DNA of 64,000 bases from Harmonia axyridis (lineage: Eukaryota > Arthropoda > Insecta > Coleoptera > Coccinellidae): NCBI RefSeq assembly GCF_914767665.1, contig NC_059504.1:13704501-13768500 (forward strand), in the 5' to 3' direction. Below, piece after piece: positions 45,827 through 57,540 of this stretch; within the stretch, counting starts at the first letter, position 1; the number at the start of each line of letters is the position of its first letter. Below the pieces are notes generated by a model. The model saw nothing but the letters and a program-made list of their open reading frames with translations, was not told the DNA's origin and did no database searches. Both the position numbers and the translations under genes were made by a program.

Positions 45827-47155
45827 CAGAAACTGAAACACCTAGAAGGAGCTGTTTAAATTTGAATTTCTTTTTGGTAAAACATAGATAGTATAGCAAG
45901 GAGTAACTGATTGAAATTTGGAGAAAAAAACGAAGGGTTTAAAATTTTTTTTAATAAATTTGTTAATGATGTATTTGTCCACCGCGATTATTTATACACT
46001 CCCCAACACGTCTCGGCATTGATGCAATGAGATGGTCTTTTTCCTCTTGAGGGATACTATCCCAAGCTACCTGTACTTCATGTCTCAGAGCCGCCAAAGT
46101 CCGTGGGGGCTGGGTTAACTTTCCAAGCCTTCTACCCATGATGTCCCAAACATGCTCTATGGTCGAAAGATTGGGGGATCTGGGCGACCATGGCAGAAGA
46201 TTCACATGGGTCGCTTCGAAAAAGTTTAAACTAACTCTGGCATTTTGAGATCGGGCGTTATCTTGCTGAAATATTGGATTCTTAAGCCGGTTAAGGTAAG
46301 GGAGAACATACGGCTCTACAATTTTTTGGAGGTAACCCAATGTTGTCATGTTACCTCGAATAAAGACTAAAGGTGCACTTGCATGTGCAATAGCACCCTA
46401 TACCATGACGCCTACTGTTCGGTGTACATGACGCTCAACATCCAATGAGGTTCACGTCTTTCTCCCCGATGTTTAACCCTTCAGCCATCATGTACACCCA
46501 AGGAGAATCGAAATTCATTAGAAAAGACGACCTGATGCACATTCCAATGTTGATCACTGTAATCGTTGCCGACGATGCTCAACCGTCAGAGGTAACACAA
46601 GATGGGGTCGATAATGCTGCAGTCCAAGACCTTATTTGGCGGTAAACCGTTCGGACAGTTACAGGATGGCCTTGTTCTCCTAACCACTCATCAGCCAAAG
46701 ATCGAGTTGTCGCTAATCGGTCTCTAATGGCCATAAGTCTCAGATGTCGATCTTGAACTTCATTTGTGCCCCTTCAACGTCCGGTGCCTACTCTTCTTCG
46801 ATTTTGGGCATTATCAAACCGCGCTTCTCAAAATCTCATAACAGTAGTTGGATTTCTGTTCGTACGGTTAGCTATTTCTCGAAATGATATATTCTGCGAT
46901 ATATTCTGCTTACACGTGCTTTACACATTTAAACAACAACTAAACATCGACTTTGGATCTCCTCGAACAGCTGGTTTGTTGTAAAATTAAAAAAACTTGC
47001 AAAAAAGGACGACAATATTCAAGTTACAAAATTGTTTGCATGAAAAAACAATCAAAATTCAATCATTTACTCCTTGCTATACGATCTATCTTTTACCAAT
47101 GAAATTAAAATTTAAACAGCTCCTTCTGGGTATTGCAGTTTCTTTGTCAGTTAAT
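45827..47155 (-). mobile_element. Tc1-like element with about 85-bp terminal inverted repeats
   Basis: The left end 'actgacagaaactg' through 'gaaggagctgtttaaattt' to 'atagcaaggagta' is repeated in inverted form at 47065-47155. The outer bases are TA-rich on both sides. The 1.33-kb length and a single minus-strand transposase are typical of Tc1 elements. Confidence 0.88.
45963..46990 (-). pseudogene. Tc1-like (DD34E) transposase, interrupted
   Basis: The best preserved part, 46349-45963, reads MTTLGYLQKIVEPYVLPYLN, then IFQQDNARSQNARVSLNFFE (second catalytic Asp in QQDNA), LPWSPRSPNLSTIEHVWDIM (third residue Glu in IEHVWD; the usual SPDL is SPNL) and SMPRRVGECINNRGGQIH. Upstream the frame continues only with breaks: NEFRFSLGVHDG, ERHVHRTVGVMV, then a TAG exactly where the family has Trp (VMVWGAI), then AHASAPLVFIRGN. 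The N-terminal helix-turn-helix part, toward 46990, is shredded over frames. Inactive. Confidence 0.85.
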
Positions 47156-47669
47156 ATATATATAGAGTGTGACACGGTTAGCTCCTACTTAAAAAAAAAT
47201 AGGGTAGAGGAATAGGTAGCTCCATTTGGGGGGTAGGTTTCATTTGAATAAGAGGATTAAGTAGTTTTTGTCGTCATTGTGACTTAGTTAGGAGAATATC
47301 GTGGTTTTGTTCATGACTTTCAATGAAAAAGACTACAGAGAGCATTCAGCACGTAGTGCTGATTATCTCCTTCTGATATTGTTTTTAACAACTCTGCCAA
47401 TTTTTGAAGAACCTATTGTTTGATTCTGTGCACCGAAAAAAAAGCGTTTTCCGCTGATTTTGACCACTGATCTCAAGATCTACCCATAAAAGAGAATGGA
47501 TGTCAGAAATTGACTCCAATGGCTTCAAGTAGTGGCGTGTTGATATTTACCAGGTGATCCTTCAATAAACTCTTCTGATGCGGGTTTGTGGATGATCAAA
47601 GATGCTCGAGGGTGTGTGGATGAGTAAACCCACCATTACTGGTAAACCTGCAACTCTCTAAAACTTCAC
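47156..47669. other. No gene seen
   Basis: AT-rich spacer; may include the decayed 5' part of the next element. Confidence 0.35.
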
Positions 47670-47960
47670 AAAATGCCTCTCCACAGCCCAGTTAATGTTT
47701 GGTGTGATGTGAACTCTTTTGCGCCAAATATTGAGTAATTGATCGAAAAGCATGATCTAGAAAACATCTGGTTCCAATTAAATGGTGTTGCAACACACAT
47801 AGTTCGTCTTCTACGCTTTATTTTTCAGAAAATATTCCCTGGATGGGTCAACTTTCTGCACGACCAACTTCAATGCACTCCAGATTTGAGAACCTCTAAT
47901 TTTTTTTGACAAGACAGAATTCTTGGCTGAAAGATTTAAGAACATGCAGATACATCTAGA
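47670..47960 (+). pseudogene. Strongly decayed DD41D-type mariner fragment
   Basis: Plus-strand pieces MPLHSPVNVWCDVN and LENIWFQLNGVATHIVRLLR and FQKIFPGWVNFL resemble the 'P..vnVW', 'wFQQDGA..H' and 'FPGR.I' blocks of the elements at 55.7 and 60.6 kb. QQDGA has become QLNGV, so the second catalytic Asp is Asn. Weak but collinear. Confidence 0.45.
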
Positions 47961-48947
47961 ATTTTGAATGCCAGATGGATTGCCAACCTTCTTTAGGAGA
48001 CGGCGTACTAAGAAGAAGATTTTTTTTATAGTTAGGTTACATCAAAGCCAAGATTTTTAAGCATCTTCTAACGATTCTGAATGATCTGAAGATCGGAATT
48101 GAAGGAAAAAACTACCAAATAATTCCACTAGTCGACTTATACACAGGGCGAGTGTTTGACTTTAGTGTGAAGGTTTCCAGGGGTGGCAGAGCTCAATATG
48201 AAAATTTGAAATGGTTAAATATTTTCATTTAAGTCGAATAAGAAAAAATGGTAGAGAAAAAAGTGTTCCCTTTGACCTCAAGAATCTACTGTTAAAATAT
48301 ATGAGACAACTCAAAGACTCTTCCTCTATTAGGTTAAAATAATTTATGTTTGAATTTCTCATTGTTTTCCAATGTTGAAGATGTTATTCCTTCTGGGCGT
48401 GACATCCCTAATACCACCGAGTGTATTTTTCCCGAGCATCCGAATTCTCCCCCATGTTTTTCGTTGTCTCCCGTTTGCATTAGCAAGTCTCATTCTCGTA
48501 GGAAAGTTACAAGCCCTGATCGGATAACGCCACTGGCGACGGTTAGGGGGCCCTCGGTCTCCGTTTCCTATTCCATGAAGTGTACCAAATTAGCTTCAAA
48601 AACTCGCCTAATTAAACAAGTTTCTAGACTATGAAATCTACCGTTCCGAATGCTCTGACGAAGTTGGGAAAAACTCATGGCGGTTGGGATTACAGGAAAT
48701 TACGTTGCTTTTTTCGACGCGTCCCCTTGTTTCCGGATAGGCTGCGAGATATAGGGTGTCCCCAGGAAATATTCATGAGAAATGTGATAGATGAATGGAG
48801 GGGGAAAATTAGAAAGTTTGGTTTTCCTGTTTTCCTGGATGTATCTCAGTCAATATCATTATTTTTCAATTACGAGGTTATTTCATTTGTAAATCTCAAC
48901 AATTTCTAGTTTGGTAGGTTTGAATTTGTAGTGACTCTGTCTGCTTA
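47961..48947. other. No gene supported; overlapping frames at 48350-48909
   Basis: Two plus-strand frames (48350-48634 and 48631-48909) overlap in an ATGA in a slightly GC-richer part. Neither resembles a known protein and the arrangement is not expected in an animal genome. 'gggtgtccccaggaaatattc' near 48757 resembles a CAGGGTG-type repeat end. Confidence 0.35.
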
Positions 48948-48957
48948 CAGATGGCGC
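48948..48957 (+). promoter_or_regulatory. CTCF-like motif
   Basis: CAGATGGCGC. Motif match only. Confidence 0.25.
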
Positions 48958-48999
48958 TATGAGTTTTTGCGCCACGCTACTTTGGTCCTGGCGGATTTG

Positions 49000-49550
49000 A
49001 ATGGGTCGTCGCGTTGCAACAGAGTCACTTCTCCACGATGGTATGAGAAGGCAGAGATCGCTGGATAGCCTTACTAAGGAATCCACCAGCGATCTCGGGA
49101 CGAAACATCAAACCCCTGGGAGAGGGCGCACTTCGTAACTTGACTCGAGACACGAAAACGACTCGCAAAAATTATTGGGGCTGCATAATCGAAGTAGGTC
49201 CTGTCCATGTTACTAGACGGTCGACCACAGTTGTCGATGTGAAAGTTGAATATTTTAATGAAATGAATAAAGTCTGAAACTTTGTACGAACTGGCATACG
49301 AAGAATATGTGATGGGCAAAACATCCAGGAGTGGATTACCAATGGAAAGAGAGAAAGAAACACGCACACAAAGAGAATGGGACAGCAAGGAATCGTGAAA
49401 GGAGCTAGAGATAGATATCCTCTAGGAAGGAAAAGACTCGGCCGTCCTACGAAGAGATGGGGTGACAATTCACGCTCTGAATAGGAACATCATCGATGGA
49501 GAACAGGCTTTAAGCCTATGGTGAAAGTGGAAAGAAGAAGAAGAAGAATA
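49000..49550 (+). pseudogene. LINE 3' end (RTE/CR1-like ORF2 C-terminus)
   Basis: Plus-strand translation of 49290-49460 gives RTGIRRICDGQNIQEWITNG, then GRKRLGRPTKRWGDN, the conserved 'gkrkrGRPkkrW.D' tail seen at the end of many LINE ORF2 proteins. It is followed by a frameshift and a 3' terminal '(gaa)n' tract (about 49531-49549), typical for such LINE tails. The piece starting near 49000 ('cgatggtatgagaaggcaga') probably belongs to it but is too decayed to be sure. Confidence 0.65.
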
Positions 49551-50009
49551 AAGTCTGGTATGAACGAGTTCCTACTACTTGTTTCAAATTGCAAAGGATG
49601 GTAAGAGATTTGTTGAAGTTGTGTCCAACCTTCATTAAATGGTCACGGTACATTGAGAAGAAGAATGAAGTACTTACGTATGCAACCCATCCATACAGAA
49701 CTTTTCTCAACGTGGTTATGACAAGGATATTTACGGTTACCAACAATAACGAATGATGAAGTGAATGAACATTATGAATATGTTATATAAATGTGTGTTG
49801 TAAAATATATAATTCCATGTTATCTCAGAAAGACCCTCAATGAGAATCATTTGTTCAACACTATTAGATGGTGCTAATAAAAAATATTTGAGACATTGAC
49901 TCAGTGTTTCTATTTATAATTTTGTTTTCAAATTCAAATTCTTAATTTTGAGTTGAGTATTAAAACTTATTATTATTCCACTGAATCGGGGTCGTTACGG
50001 CTCTGTTAG
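49551..50009. other. No gene seen
   Basis: AT-rich spacer. Confidence 0.4.
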
Positions 50010-50470
50010 ACTGCCAGGAACTGCGACCAAATTGATCTCTTGTTTTCAACCCTACCAATTCATACAAACCAAGGAAGGCTGTCGATGCTGTTAACGAAAC
50101 ACATCCTTAGAGACTCCTAAGGCTATTACTTCGTGTGTGTCTAGAACTGACTTCCCCATATGAGTGTTTTTTAGGCCAGTCACCTCCGGGCATTTGCACA
50201 CTATGTGTTCGGCTGTTTCTACCTATTTTCCACAGAGTCTGCAAATCTCATCTGCTGACTTATCCATGAGGTACGAAAGGTATTTGCACCGACAAAAGTC
50301 CTGTCAGCAGTACCACCATTATCCGAAGCTCAGCTCGTGGTAGCTTCAGGAGAATTCTGGATAAGTCGGTGAAAGCACTACAAATTTCTTTGCCAGAGCA
50401 AGACCCAGATTATTCATCCCCCATTGTTGGACCGCTGCCTTGTATTGGTATTTTCCAATCCAGCAGAAGG
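50010..50470 (-). pseudogene. LINE fragment, C-terminal zinc-knuckle end (I/R1/Jockey-like)
   Basis: Minus-strand translation reads DKSADEICRLCGK, a stop in place of a residue, VETAEHIVCKCPEVTGLKNT and then LDTHEVIALGVSKD. This is the CxxCg...eTaeHi.C.CP motif that ends RNase H-bearing LINE ORF2 proteins. The sequence upstream on the minus strand (toward 50470) is compatible but decayed. Confidence 0.75.
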
Positions 50471-50919
50471 GCTCAGGACCAACAGGTTATTAAAACGTAT
50501 CTTTGATGCATTTATTTAATTCACATTTCCTAGAGAAGTTAATCGGAACAATAATTCTTATTACTATCAATTATAATATATTTATATCTTAACCACCAAT
50601 AATCTTATAATGTTGAGCAAATGATTCTCAAAGAGGAGCTTTCCCTTCACCTAAAAATGGCGTGTGATATTCTCAAGACTATAGAGCTCGACCTCTAGGT
50701 TCTGTTGTTAGTATTTTGCTTCCCTTTTGAGATTGGGCTAGTTTAGTGGACATGCTGGTAATGTAATCCTTACCGCTGCACCTCCGGTGCTAATGCAGGC
50801 TCTAATAAAAAGCGTCTTTTATCTTTATACAACAATAAATAAACAAAATACATATATATTTCTTGAGAACACTTCATTACGATTAAATCTGGCAATGAAT
50901 TCACAGCTTCAAAGGAAAT
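50471..50919. other. No gene seen
   Basis: AT-rich spacer. Confidence 0.4.
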
Positions 50920-51400
50920 AAAAGGACCCAAGTTCGATCCTTGAAGAACACCAAAAAATGCGCGAACCCTCTTTCCAACGCTTACCGATGAAACGAAAGT
51001 AAAGGAATCCAGCCGAGCCCAACCCTGTCCAAACCTAGTTTCCTATTGTTGGAGGAATCGATCCCCGAACACCAGCTGGCACTAGGGAAGGGCGGTGTCC
51101 CCAGCCCCAGTTTCTCCGATTCCCTCTTCGCCCCCTCCCCAAACCAACGCCGTTATCCTATGGACGTATACTTCGTTGCTCATTCATTCCTACCTGGGCT
51201 GACGTAGCATCACGGGAAGCCGTCGCTTCATGTCACTCCGGCTCAGGTAAATCCAGACGGAACGGGCGGAAACATCGCACCAGCTTCTGAACTGGATTTG
51301 GACAGAGGCTGCACTTGTTTGGATATCTTCCCCCCTCTTTTTTTTTTCGACGTTGGCGTGGCTTTCTTCTTGTCGGTTCGCTTCCAAATTATTCACGGTT
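50920..51400. promoter_or_regulatory. GC-rich block; possible exon with donor on the minus strand
   Basis: GC-rich island. On the minus strand a 68-codon frame (51396-51190) ends at 'cagcccag' followed by GTAGGA, a possible donor, which would give a phase-2 end. That phase is not compatible with the codon-boundary start of the Nlf-1 exon at 43036, so it cannot be joined directly to it as a coding exon. It could be an untranslated first exon or a regulatory element. Confidence 0.25.
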
Positions 51401-52015
51401 TATTTGGATTATGCAGCGCAACTGCTGGATTATTGGATTTATGGTATATTCCACGACATTTCTGAGCTATATATGAAACAGAGTTGGGGTGGGGAATACT
51501 CTTTATACTTCGAAGAACGGTTAGATCGATTTTCATGATCTTTGATTTATTGTATTTATGTGAATAGAAGACTTATTACCGATACATCAAAAACATTCAC
51601 AAAAAGAATTTGAAAATAATAAACCAATTAGACTATATTCGTGAAAACGACGAGTATGGAAGGTATGGACAAAGCCAGGCCTCTTCTCTGTAATGAAAAT
51701 AAATGATGGTGGACGTTTTTGTACTAATGCAGTTAGGTCCAAATCATTTTGGTGTTAATGGAAATCCATTCATTTATTGATTCACCCTGGGGTTTTTTGA
51801 GCGAATGTTGTCTTCTTCAATAATCACGGTAGGGACAATCTTGCTGTATTTCATAGTGATGCTCAGTTCCACCTCGCCTCTTCTGAGTTGTTATTCTCTT
51901 CTTAACCTTAACCATAAACTAAGGTTCGTAAAGAGCTACGTTTGGTCGGTGTTTCTTTATAGTATATAAGGTTGGTCATTGAAGGCGAACGCAATAAACA
52001 AATTGGAAGCTTTCA
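51401..52015. other. No gene seen
   Basis: AT-rich spacer. Confidence 0.45.
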
Positions 52016-52365
52016 AGATGTGGTAATATCGCAGAATTTTTAAGGTAGCGTGGACGGCAAGGATGACAAATGAAGTTCTAAGACATGTTAACAAACAATG
52101 TGAACTGGTTAACGTGATCAAAAAGAGGAGAACAGCTTATCTAGGGCATATAATTCGAAACACGAAATATTAGTTCTTGCATTTGTTAATTGAAGGTAAG
52201 ATCGAAGGTCGGAGAGGAATCGGGCAGAAGAAAATGTCTTGGCTACGAAATATCAGGCAATGGACAGGACTACACGATGTACAGTCATTGATACACACCG
52301 CAAAAAATGAAGAAGCAATGAAAAATGTTATCGCAAACATCCATTAGTGGATATGCATCATAAGA
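52016..52365 (+). pseudogene. LINE 3' end (RTE-like ORF2 C-terminus)
   Basis: Reads WYRRIFKVAWTARMTNEVLR, CELVNVIKKRRTAYLGHIIR, a stop, LLIEGKIEGRRGIGQKKMSW and LRNIRQWTGLHDVQSLIHTA to about 52347, then a '(gaa)n' tail. The YRR.lkv.W....tN..vl......L...ik.Rr..YlGHI.R.....ll..i.eGKieGrR..Gr...sWl.nir.W pattern is typical of insect LINE ORF2 C-termini. Only one in-frame stop (about 52172), so a fairly recent 5'-truncated insertion. Confidence 0.85.
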
Positions 52366-53661
52366 AGAAGAATTCTCTTCTTGGATGCTTGAGCTATTCC
52401 AATTTTGAAGAAGTCAAGTCGGCTGATATCTTCAAATTCCTGAACTCACTCAGGCCAAGCAGAACCTCTTTATTGCGAAAAATGTACCTTTCATTAATGA
52501 AAACCATCCCCACCAAGTCGTTCAATATCCTCTAAGTGGTTCACAGATGAACCCATGCAATTAGTTCTGAGATCGTCTGAGAATTTTCGTGGATCCTCTT
52601 AGTACTATTAACCATAAACGATTGTCTGCTCGTTTGGACCTGTCAAAATCTTATTCAATGAACTGTTGTTCAAAAAGTCATTAGGTGAGGTTACACCAAT
52701 TGTCATTTGAGTTGAGTTCTGTATGAATTGAATTTGAGATTGTATTTTGTTGACTTTCTATTTTTTGTATTCTGGATGAGTTGTCCTCTACAACAGTTGC
52801 TAAATATTGCTCAAGGATATCAAGAGAACTTTGAATGGAGTTATTTTTCAACTGGTTGGAAAATTTTCAAAATCCAATAGAAATCATACAATTTGAAATG
52901 ATTATAAAAAAATAATATAGTATATTTTGATATTTCTTATGTGATTTGTGTTCAGTAGGTTATTGCATTTGACCATGGAAAGATACACAATTCAACAATT
53001 TTCAGAAGTTTTTCAATTGTTTCATTAGTGCTCATTTGTGAATACTGAGAGAAATTTGAAAACAATTCATAGACGACATTATTTCTTCAATCGACTCACT
53101 CTTCATCGTATTGTAGAATAATTTGGAAGTGAATCATGTAATGTGATGTCAGAGCGACTTCGATTTTAAACTGTAGTGACTCTTTGCTAATGCGGAAGAT
53201 GGCATAGTGTGCTGTTTATCTCTTGGAAGAATAGCACTGCTTGGAAAATAAACCCAACCGTTTTACGGAAATGGGGTGCCATTCTGATGATTTTATGAAT
53301 ACTTTGTGCTTCAACCTGAATATCCATAATAACTTTCATCGAAATCGGACTACTAGTAGGCACATTTGAGCATTATCAACGCATGAAGTTGATCTGGGGA
53401 CTAGGTTGATCCTCAGTGTTTGCTAGTTGTTCATGGGAATACTACTCCATACGATATATTCTGTCAATCAGGAAATAAGTACATTCTGGTGGTTAGAGGA
53501 TCGTGATCTACTACTGAACAATTTTACGTTTGATACCTGACTATATTCTTGAAATATTCTCTATTCAGTGCAACTATAGCTGTAGTTCGAAATGATGGTT
53601 TTGTTGTCTGCGAATTAATTACAAGGAAAATAAGATATTAGCATACAAGGTATCCTTGTAT
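52366..53661. other. No gene seen; 9-bp hairpin at 53642-53662
   Basis: AT-rich spacer. 'catacaagg-tat-ccttgtatg' forms a short hairpin immediately before the SINE. Confidence 0.45.
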
Positions 53662-53795
53662 GTGGTTGGAACTTTCAACTTCCTCGGTAGCTCATTTGAT
53701 GGAGCAATGGACTTGTGATTCGGAGGTAGTGGGTTCGAGTCCCGCTCGAGGAGGTACTTTTTCCGGAATTGAAAAATTGTCTGCATGCCAATATA
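53662..53795 (+). repeat. tRNA-derived SINE, copy 2 (best tRNA fold)
   Basis: The head 'ttcctcggtagctcatttga' through 'gtgggttcgagtcccgc' and 'tcgaggag' folds by hand as a tRNA: 7-bp acceptor stem with one G-T pair, D arm GCTC/GAGC, weak anticodon stem, and T arm GTGGG/CCCGC. The anticodon loop reads CTTGTGA (possible anticodon TGT), but the weak stem makes the parent tRNA uncertain. Tail: 'gtactttttccggaattg', 'aaaaattgtctg', 'catgccaatat'. Confidence 0.85.
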
Positions 53796-54439
53796 GCTAT
53801 AGCTATAGCAACTATCAGGAGAACTATTCTCTAACCAATATTTTCTTGGAACATATTAGTAAACAGATATATTGATTCAAAAATGTTGTTAACTCAAACT
53901 TCTTCATCTTTTTCAGTTGAGTAGATACACTAAAAACTATTCCTAGGTATCAATGATTTTTCCAAATCTGTTCTTTTATTATGACAGCTCAAATAGAATC
54001 ACTCTGACGCGTTCACCCAAGTGGCTTATACCCGGTTATTTGCTTAACTTATTTAAGAGGCAGTCTAGAGCGTTAGCAGACAATAAATGCCAATCCCATA
54101 TCTAGTCTGAAGTGCCTTATTAGTTTCATGCTGACCTTTGGGGAATTCGCAGGATCGATATCACTTACCCCTGTGAATAACGGTGAGATGTTTACGTAGG
54201 CCTTGTGTTTATTCGCTTCCTAATGTTTGTTTTTTATATCAGCGCGTTGGATCGTTCTTCAGAAAAATTTTTATAGGTTATCTCAGCAAACAAGAATATT
54301 GAGGATTTTCCTCTGCCTATCGTAAAACGAAAATCCTTGTCGAAAATATTTTTCTGTTGTAATTAGTAATATTTCGAAGTGCATTCAGTATTCTACTAAG
54401 GTTCAAGTTACTCCATCCATATGCAGGAAATATTTATTT
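53796..54439. other. No gene seen
   Basis: AT-rich spacer. Confidence 0.45.
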
Positions 54440-55140
54440 GCATTTAATACCACTTAGACAACGATTATGTTATTATAAAAAACCACAGGTTCCTGACCAA
54501 AGTCTGGTTGAAGGTTTAGAGTCGCTACAATTGAACCACTGACAATGCTTAAAACTCTGTTCATACGAATTCGGCAGTAGCTTCCAGAAAAAGTCCATGA
54601 AATGATTTTGAGCGATTTTAGATTGAAATTGCATGAGATAGCGGTGAAATTGAAGATATCAGAAAGCAATTTATTCACTATTTTGTGTGAAGATTTATCC
54701 TTGAATAAGCATCTTTGATTCCGAATGCTGTTTGGAGATGTTTAAGCGGAATAAATAGGATTTTTTTCTTCGATATATGATAGTAGATGAAACTTGGATT
54801 CATCACTACACTCCTGATTTGAAGATAGCTTGAAGGAAGTAAAAAGTGAAAGTAGTCTAAAGCGACCAAAATCTCAAACATCAGCTGGTAAGGTTATGGC
54901 ATCCATATTTTTGGGACGAGCAATGTTACAAATCGATAAAAACCAAGGCAAATTGAACAAATCTGGAACATCCAGCTCATTCTCCAGATTTGTTCCCAAA
55001 TACTCCAAAGAAATAAAATGAGCTCTATGAAGAAGTAATTGCCAAGGTTGAAGCCAATTTCGGAAGCAAAGATGAATCTTTCTACAAAAAAGTTATTGGA
55101 GAGTTAGAGAAGCGTTGAAGTACATGTATCACTCTTGGAG
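54440..55140 (+). pseudogene. Decayed mariner, family C copy 3
   Basis: Reads, over several frames, IVDETWIHHYTPDLK (first catalytic Asp, about 54785), SAGKVMASIFLGRA, a deletion of the second block, HPAHSPDLFPN (about 54975; the following APSDY is lost) and ending near LEKR (about 55118). Nearest relative in the window is 5440-6340. Confidence 0.7.
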
Positions 55141-55676
55141 GCGAGGAATGGAATAGAAGTGAATAATGGGGTTTCCTAGAAAATTTAAAAACTGCAATGA
55201 GTCTTTTAATATAGCACGTCTAGTCGTTACAACTTGAATAACGATGGCGGTTTTATCTGTCATCATTATCCTTTATACGACCCATATGCGTCTTGCATCT
55301 AGTGAGAAGTTCATCACCACTAGATATAAGGAGCACAGATGGATCATATAAGCAATAATGATATAGATAAATACACCATTGCTAATCACGTTTTAACGAC
55401 TAGACAACCTTTATCGGAAGACTCAATAAAAGTTTTCAGATTTCATAGGAAAACTTTTGTGAATGCAATAGATGGTTTTGAAATGTTTAGAGAGAGAGAT
55501 TAATTGTTCAATAACGACTTAATCTCTAGTTAAAACACATTCGTGATTTAGATTTTAATTACTGATGGCAGTAGAACCTTGACGATTTGACTAATTTCGT
55601 AATTTAGTTAATCTATAATTATTGGACTCGGATGTCACGCAGGTAGCAATAGCTGCCTTCGTGGTGACGTTGGCTG
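55141..55676. other. No gene supported; may hold the decayed 5' part of the next element
   Basis: No convincing frame. The element at 55677 lacks a visible left terminal repeat. Confidence 0.35.
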
Positions 55677-56665
55677 TTGCCCTGTAAGGTTTACCTACTG
55701 AAACCACAAATGAGCGGTTGGCTGTTGTTGTTGACTCCGTTTGTTTGTTGTTTCCCACCAAGTGTTGCCCATCTCAACAGTTCTTCACCTTCGGCAAGTA
55801 CGCCAAGGGCGAGTATCCACAGGATATTGAAGCTGGCTAAGTTCCATTCTCATAAAACGACACTTGTTCATGAACTGAATGAAGATGATGGTGGTCGGAG
55901 AATGGAATTTTGCCAAATAATTTCGCGAGAAATTACTGCAAATCCTGTATGTTTGTGCTTTTCGGATGAATGTTCCTTTTTCCTTAACGGAAACGCCAAC
56001 AAACATAATTGTAGGTTCTGGTCCGATAAAAATCCTCACCTCTTTAGGGAGCAACATTCTCAACACCCACAAAAACTCAACGTCTGGATGGGTATTTTGG
56101 CAGATCACTTGATTGGTCCTGTGTTCATCTCTGGAAATCTCACTGGCCATGTGTATCTGAATTTGCTCGAAAACGTGATTGATCTTCTAATCACCGAAGC
56201 TTTGGAGGCAGATGAAAACCTTTTAGAAAGGGAGTTTCGCTTTCAGCAGGACGGAGCTCCGCTGCACTTTGCAGCTCAGGGGAGAGTATTTGAATGGTAT
56301 GTTTCCTGGACGTTGGATAGACCGAAGTGAAGTGGCCTGCGCGATCACCGGATCTAACAACGTTTGATCTTTTTTTCTAGGGTCACTTGAAATCACAAGT
56401 TTATAAAACCAGAGTTGCAGATTTAGATGACCTTAGAGCATGAATTGTGGTAGCATGTCGTAACATTACCCCTGAAATGCTACAGCTTGTACGAAATAAT
56501 TTTGAAGAGCGATTGTATCGCTGCATGCAATCTAATGGCGGTAAAGTGTTACTAATATTGTTTGTTGAAAATATTTTTTTTTCAATAGAAATTATACGAT
56601 CAATCAGAAAATCTCTGTTTCATTTTAGTTTTAACGGTACCATAATTCCATAAAAAACACCCTGT
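55677..56665 (+). pseudogene. DD41D-type mariner transposase, frameshifted
   Basis: A 217-codon frame (55677-56330) carries STPRASIHRILKLAKFHSHK (part of the DNA-binding region), LVHELNEDDGGRRMEFCQII, CFSDECSFFLNGNANKHNCR (first catalytic Asp), HPQKLNVWMGILADHLIGPV, LTGHVYLNLLENVIDLL and RFQQDGAPLHFA (second Asp). After a frameshift near 56290 the protein continues as FPGRWIDRSEVKWPARSPDL and TTFDLFF (third Asp), a stop, GHLKSQVYKTRVADLDDLRA and ACRNITPEMLQLVRNNFEER to about 56550. The right side ends 'aaaacaccctgta' at 56665, possibly the terminus. More than half of the protein is undamaged. Confidence 0.85.
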
Positions 56666-57365
56666 AACTTTGTGAATATTCACTTTATAGAACACAAACT
56701 GCAGGTTCATGAAAATTTGAATCCATGCATATATTCATGCTACAAAACTACCCACTTTCCTCATTCAAATTCCTGATGGGGTTGCAACCCTTTCTAGGGT
56801 GTTCCTAGTCGAAACAAGCTTTGTATCCCAGATCATGTCCCTCTGTCATAAAAATCGACCTATCCAAGAGTTTTCACAAATTCTGATTCGTTGTTGAGTT
56901 ATCGAGGGTGGACATTTTTTAATGGGACACCCTGTATATTACTTGGGGATCTATGAAAAGAATTTATTTCAATAGCCGGACAGTTTTAATGGTTTTAACA
57001 TCTTTCCAGGTACATTGAAAGTCCGCTGTAGGTGCTTGCATTGAAAAAATATTTTTTTGAGTTCATAGTCATGATATATGATGTATTGTTATTTGAATAT
57101 TACAAAACGAAAAAAAGTATTATTGTATGTAATAAATATGTATTGTATGTAAGATATTTGAACGTTTTCAATTTATTAAAGTGTCTGCCAGGAGGCAGCA
57201 ACTGTCATTAGTGTCCGGCAATGGAAGTTTTATTAAATTATCCCGAAGAAAATATGAGCTTTATAATTTAACGAATTTAAGGTACTATATACACCTTTAC
57301 TACCTGCTACCAGCCAAAGAACTCTATAGAAGCTTCGAAATAATGATTTTTCGTCTGAAAATAAT
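56666..57365. other. No gene seen; CAGGGTG-type repeat end near 56925-56940
   Basis: 'atgggacaccctgtatat' near 56922-56940 is a second terminus-like sequence, 275 bp after the first, so a second element end may be nested here. Confidence 0.35.
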
Positions 57366-57512
57366 TAAAAGAATATATATTTGGCATGACAGACAATTTT
57401 CAATTCCGGAAAAAGTACTTCCTCGAGTGGGAATCGAACCCGGAACCTCAAAATTACTAGTCCAGCGCTTCAACCGATGAGCTACCGAGCAAGCTGAAAA
57501 TTCCAACCGTAT
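57366..57512 (-). repeat. tRNA-derived SINE, copy 3
   Basis: Reverse complement reads 'ggttggaattttcagcttgc', 'tcggtagctcatcggttgaa', 'ggttccgggttcgattcccac', 'ctcgaggaagtactttttcc' and 'ggaattgaaaattgtctgtc', matching copies 1 and 2 including the non-tRNA 5' and 3' flanks. Confidence 0.8.
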
Positions 57513-57540
57513 ACGAGAAACCCCTTCTCCCAGAATCAAA

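Noticed and set aside
48350..48909. Two frames overlapping in ATGA, as if translationally coupled
   Set aside because: Such coupling is a bacterial pattern; neither frame resembles a protein and the setting is an insect genome.
51190..51396. Upstream coding exon of Nlf-1
   Set aside because: Its donor would leave phase 2, but the exon at 43036 starts at a codon boundary; no NALF-like residues are present.
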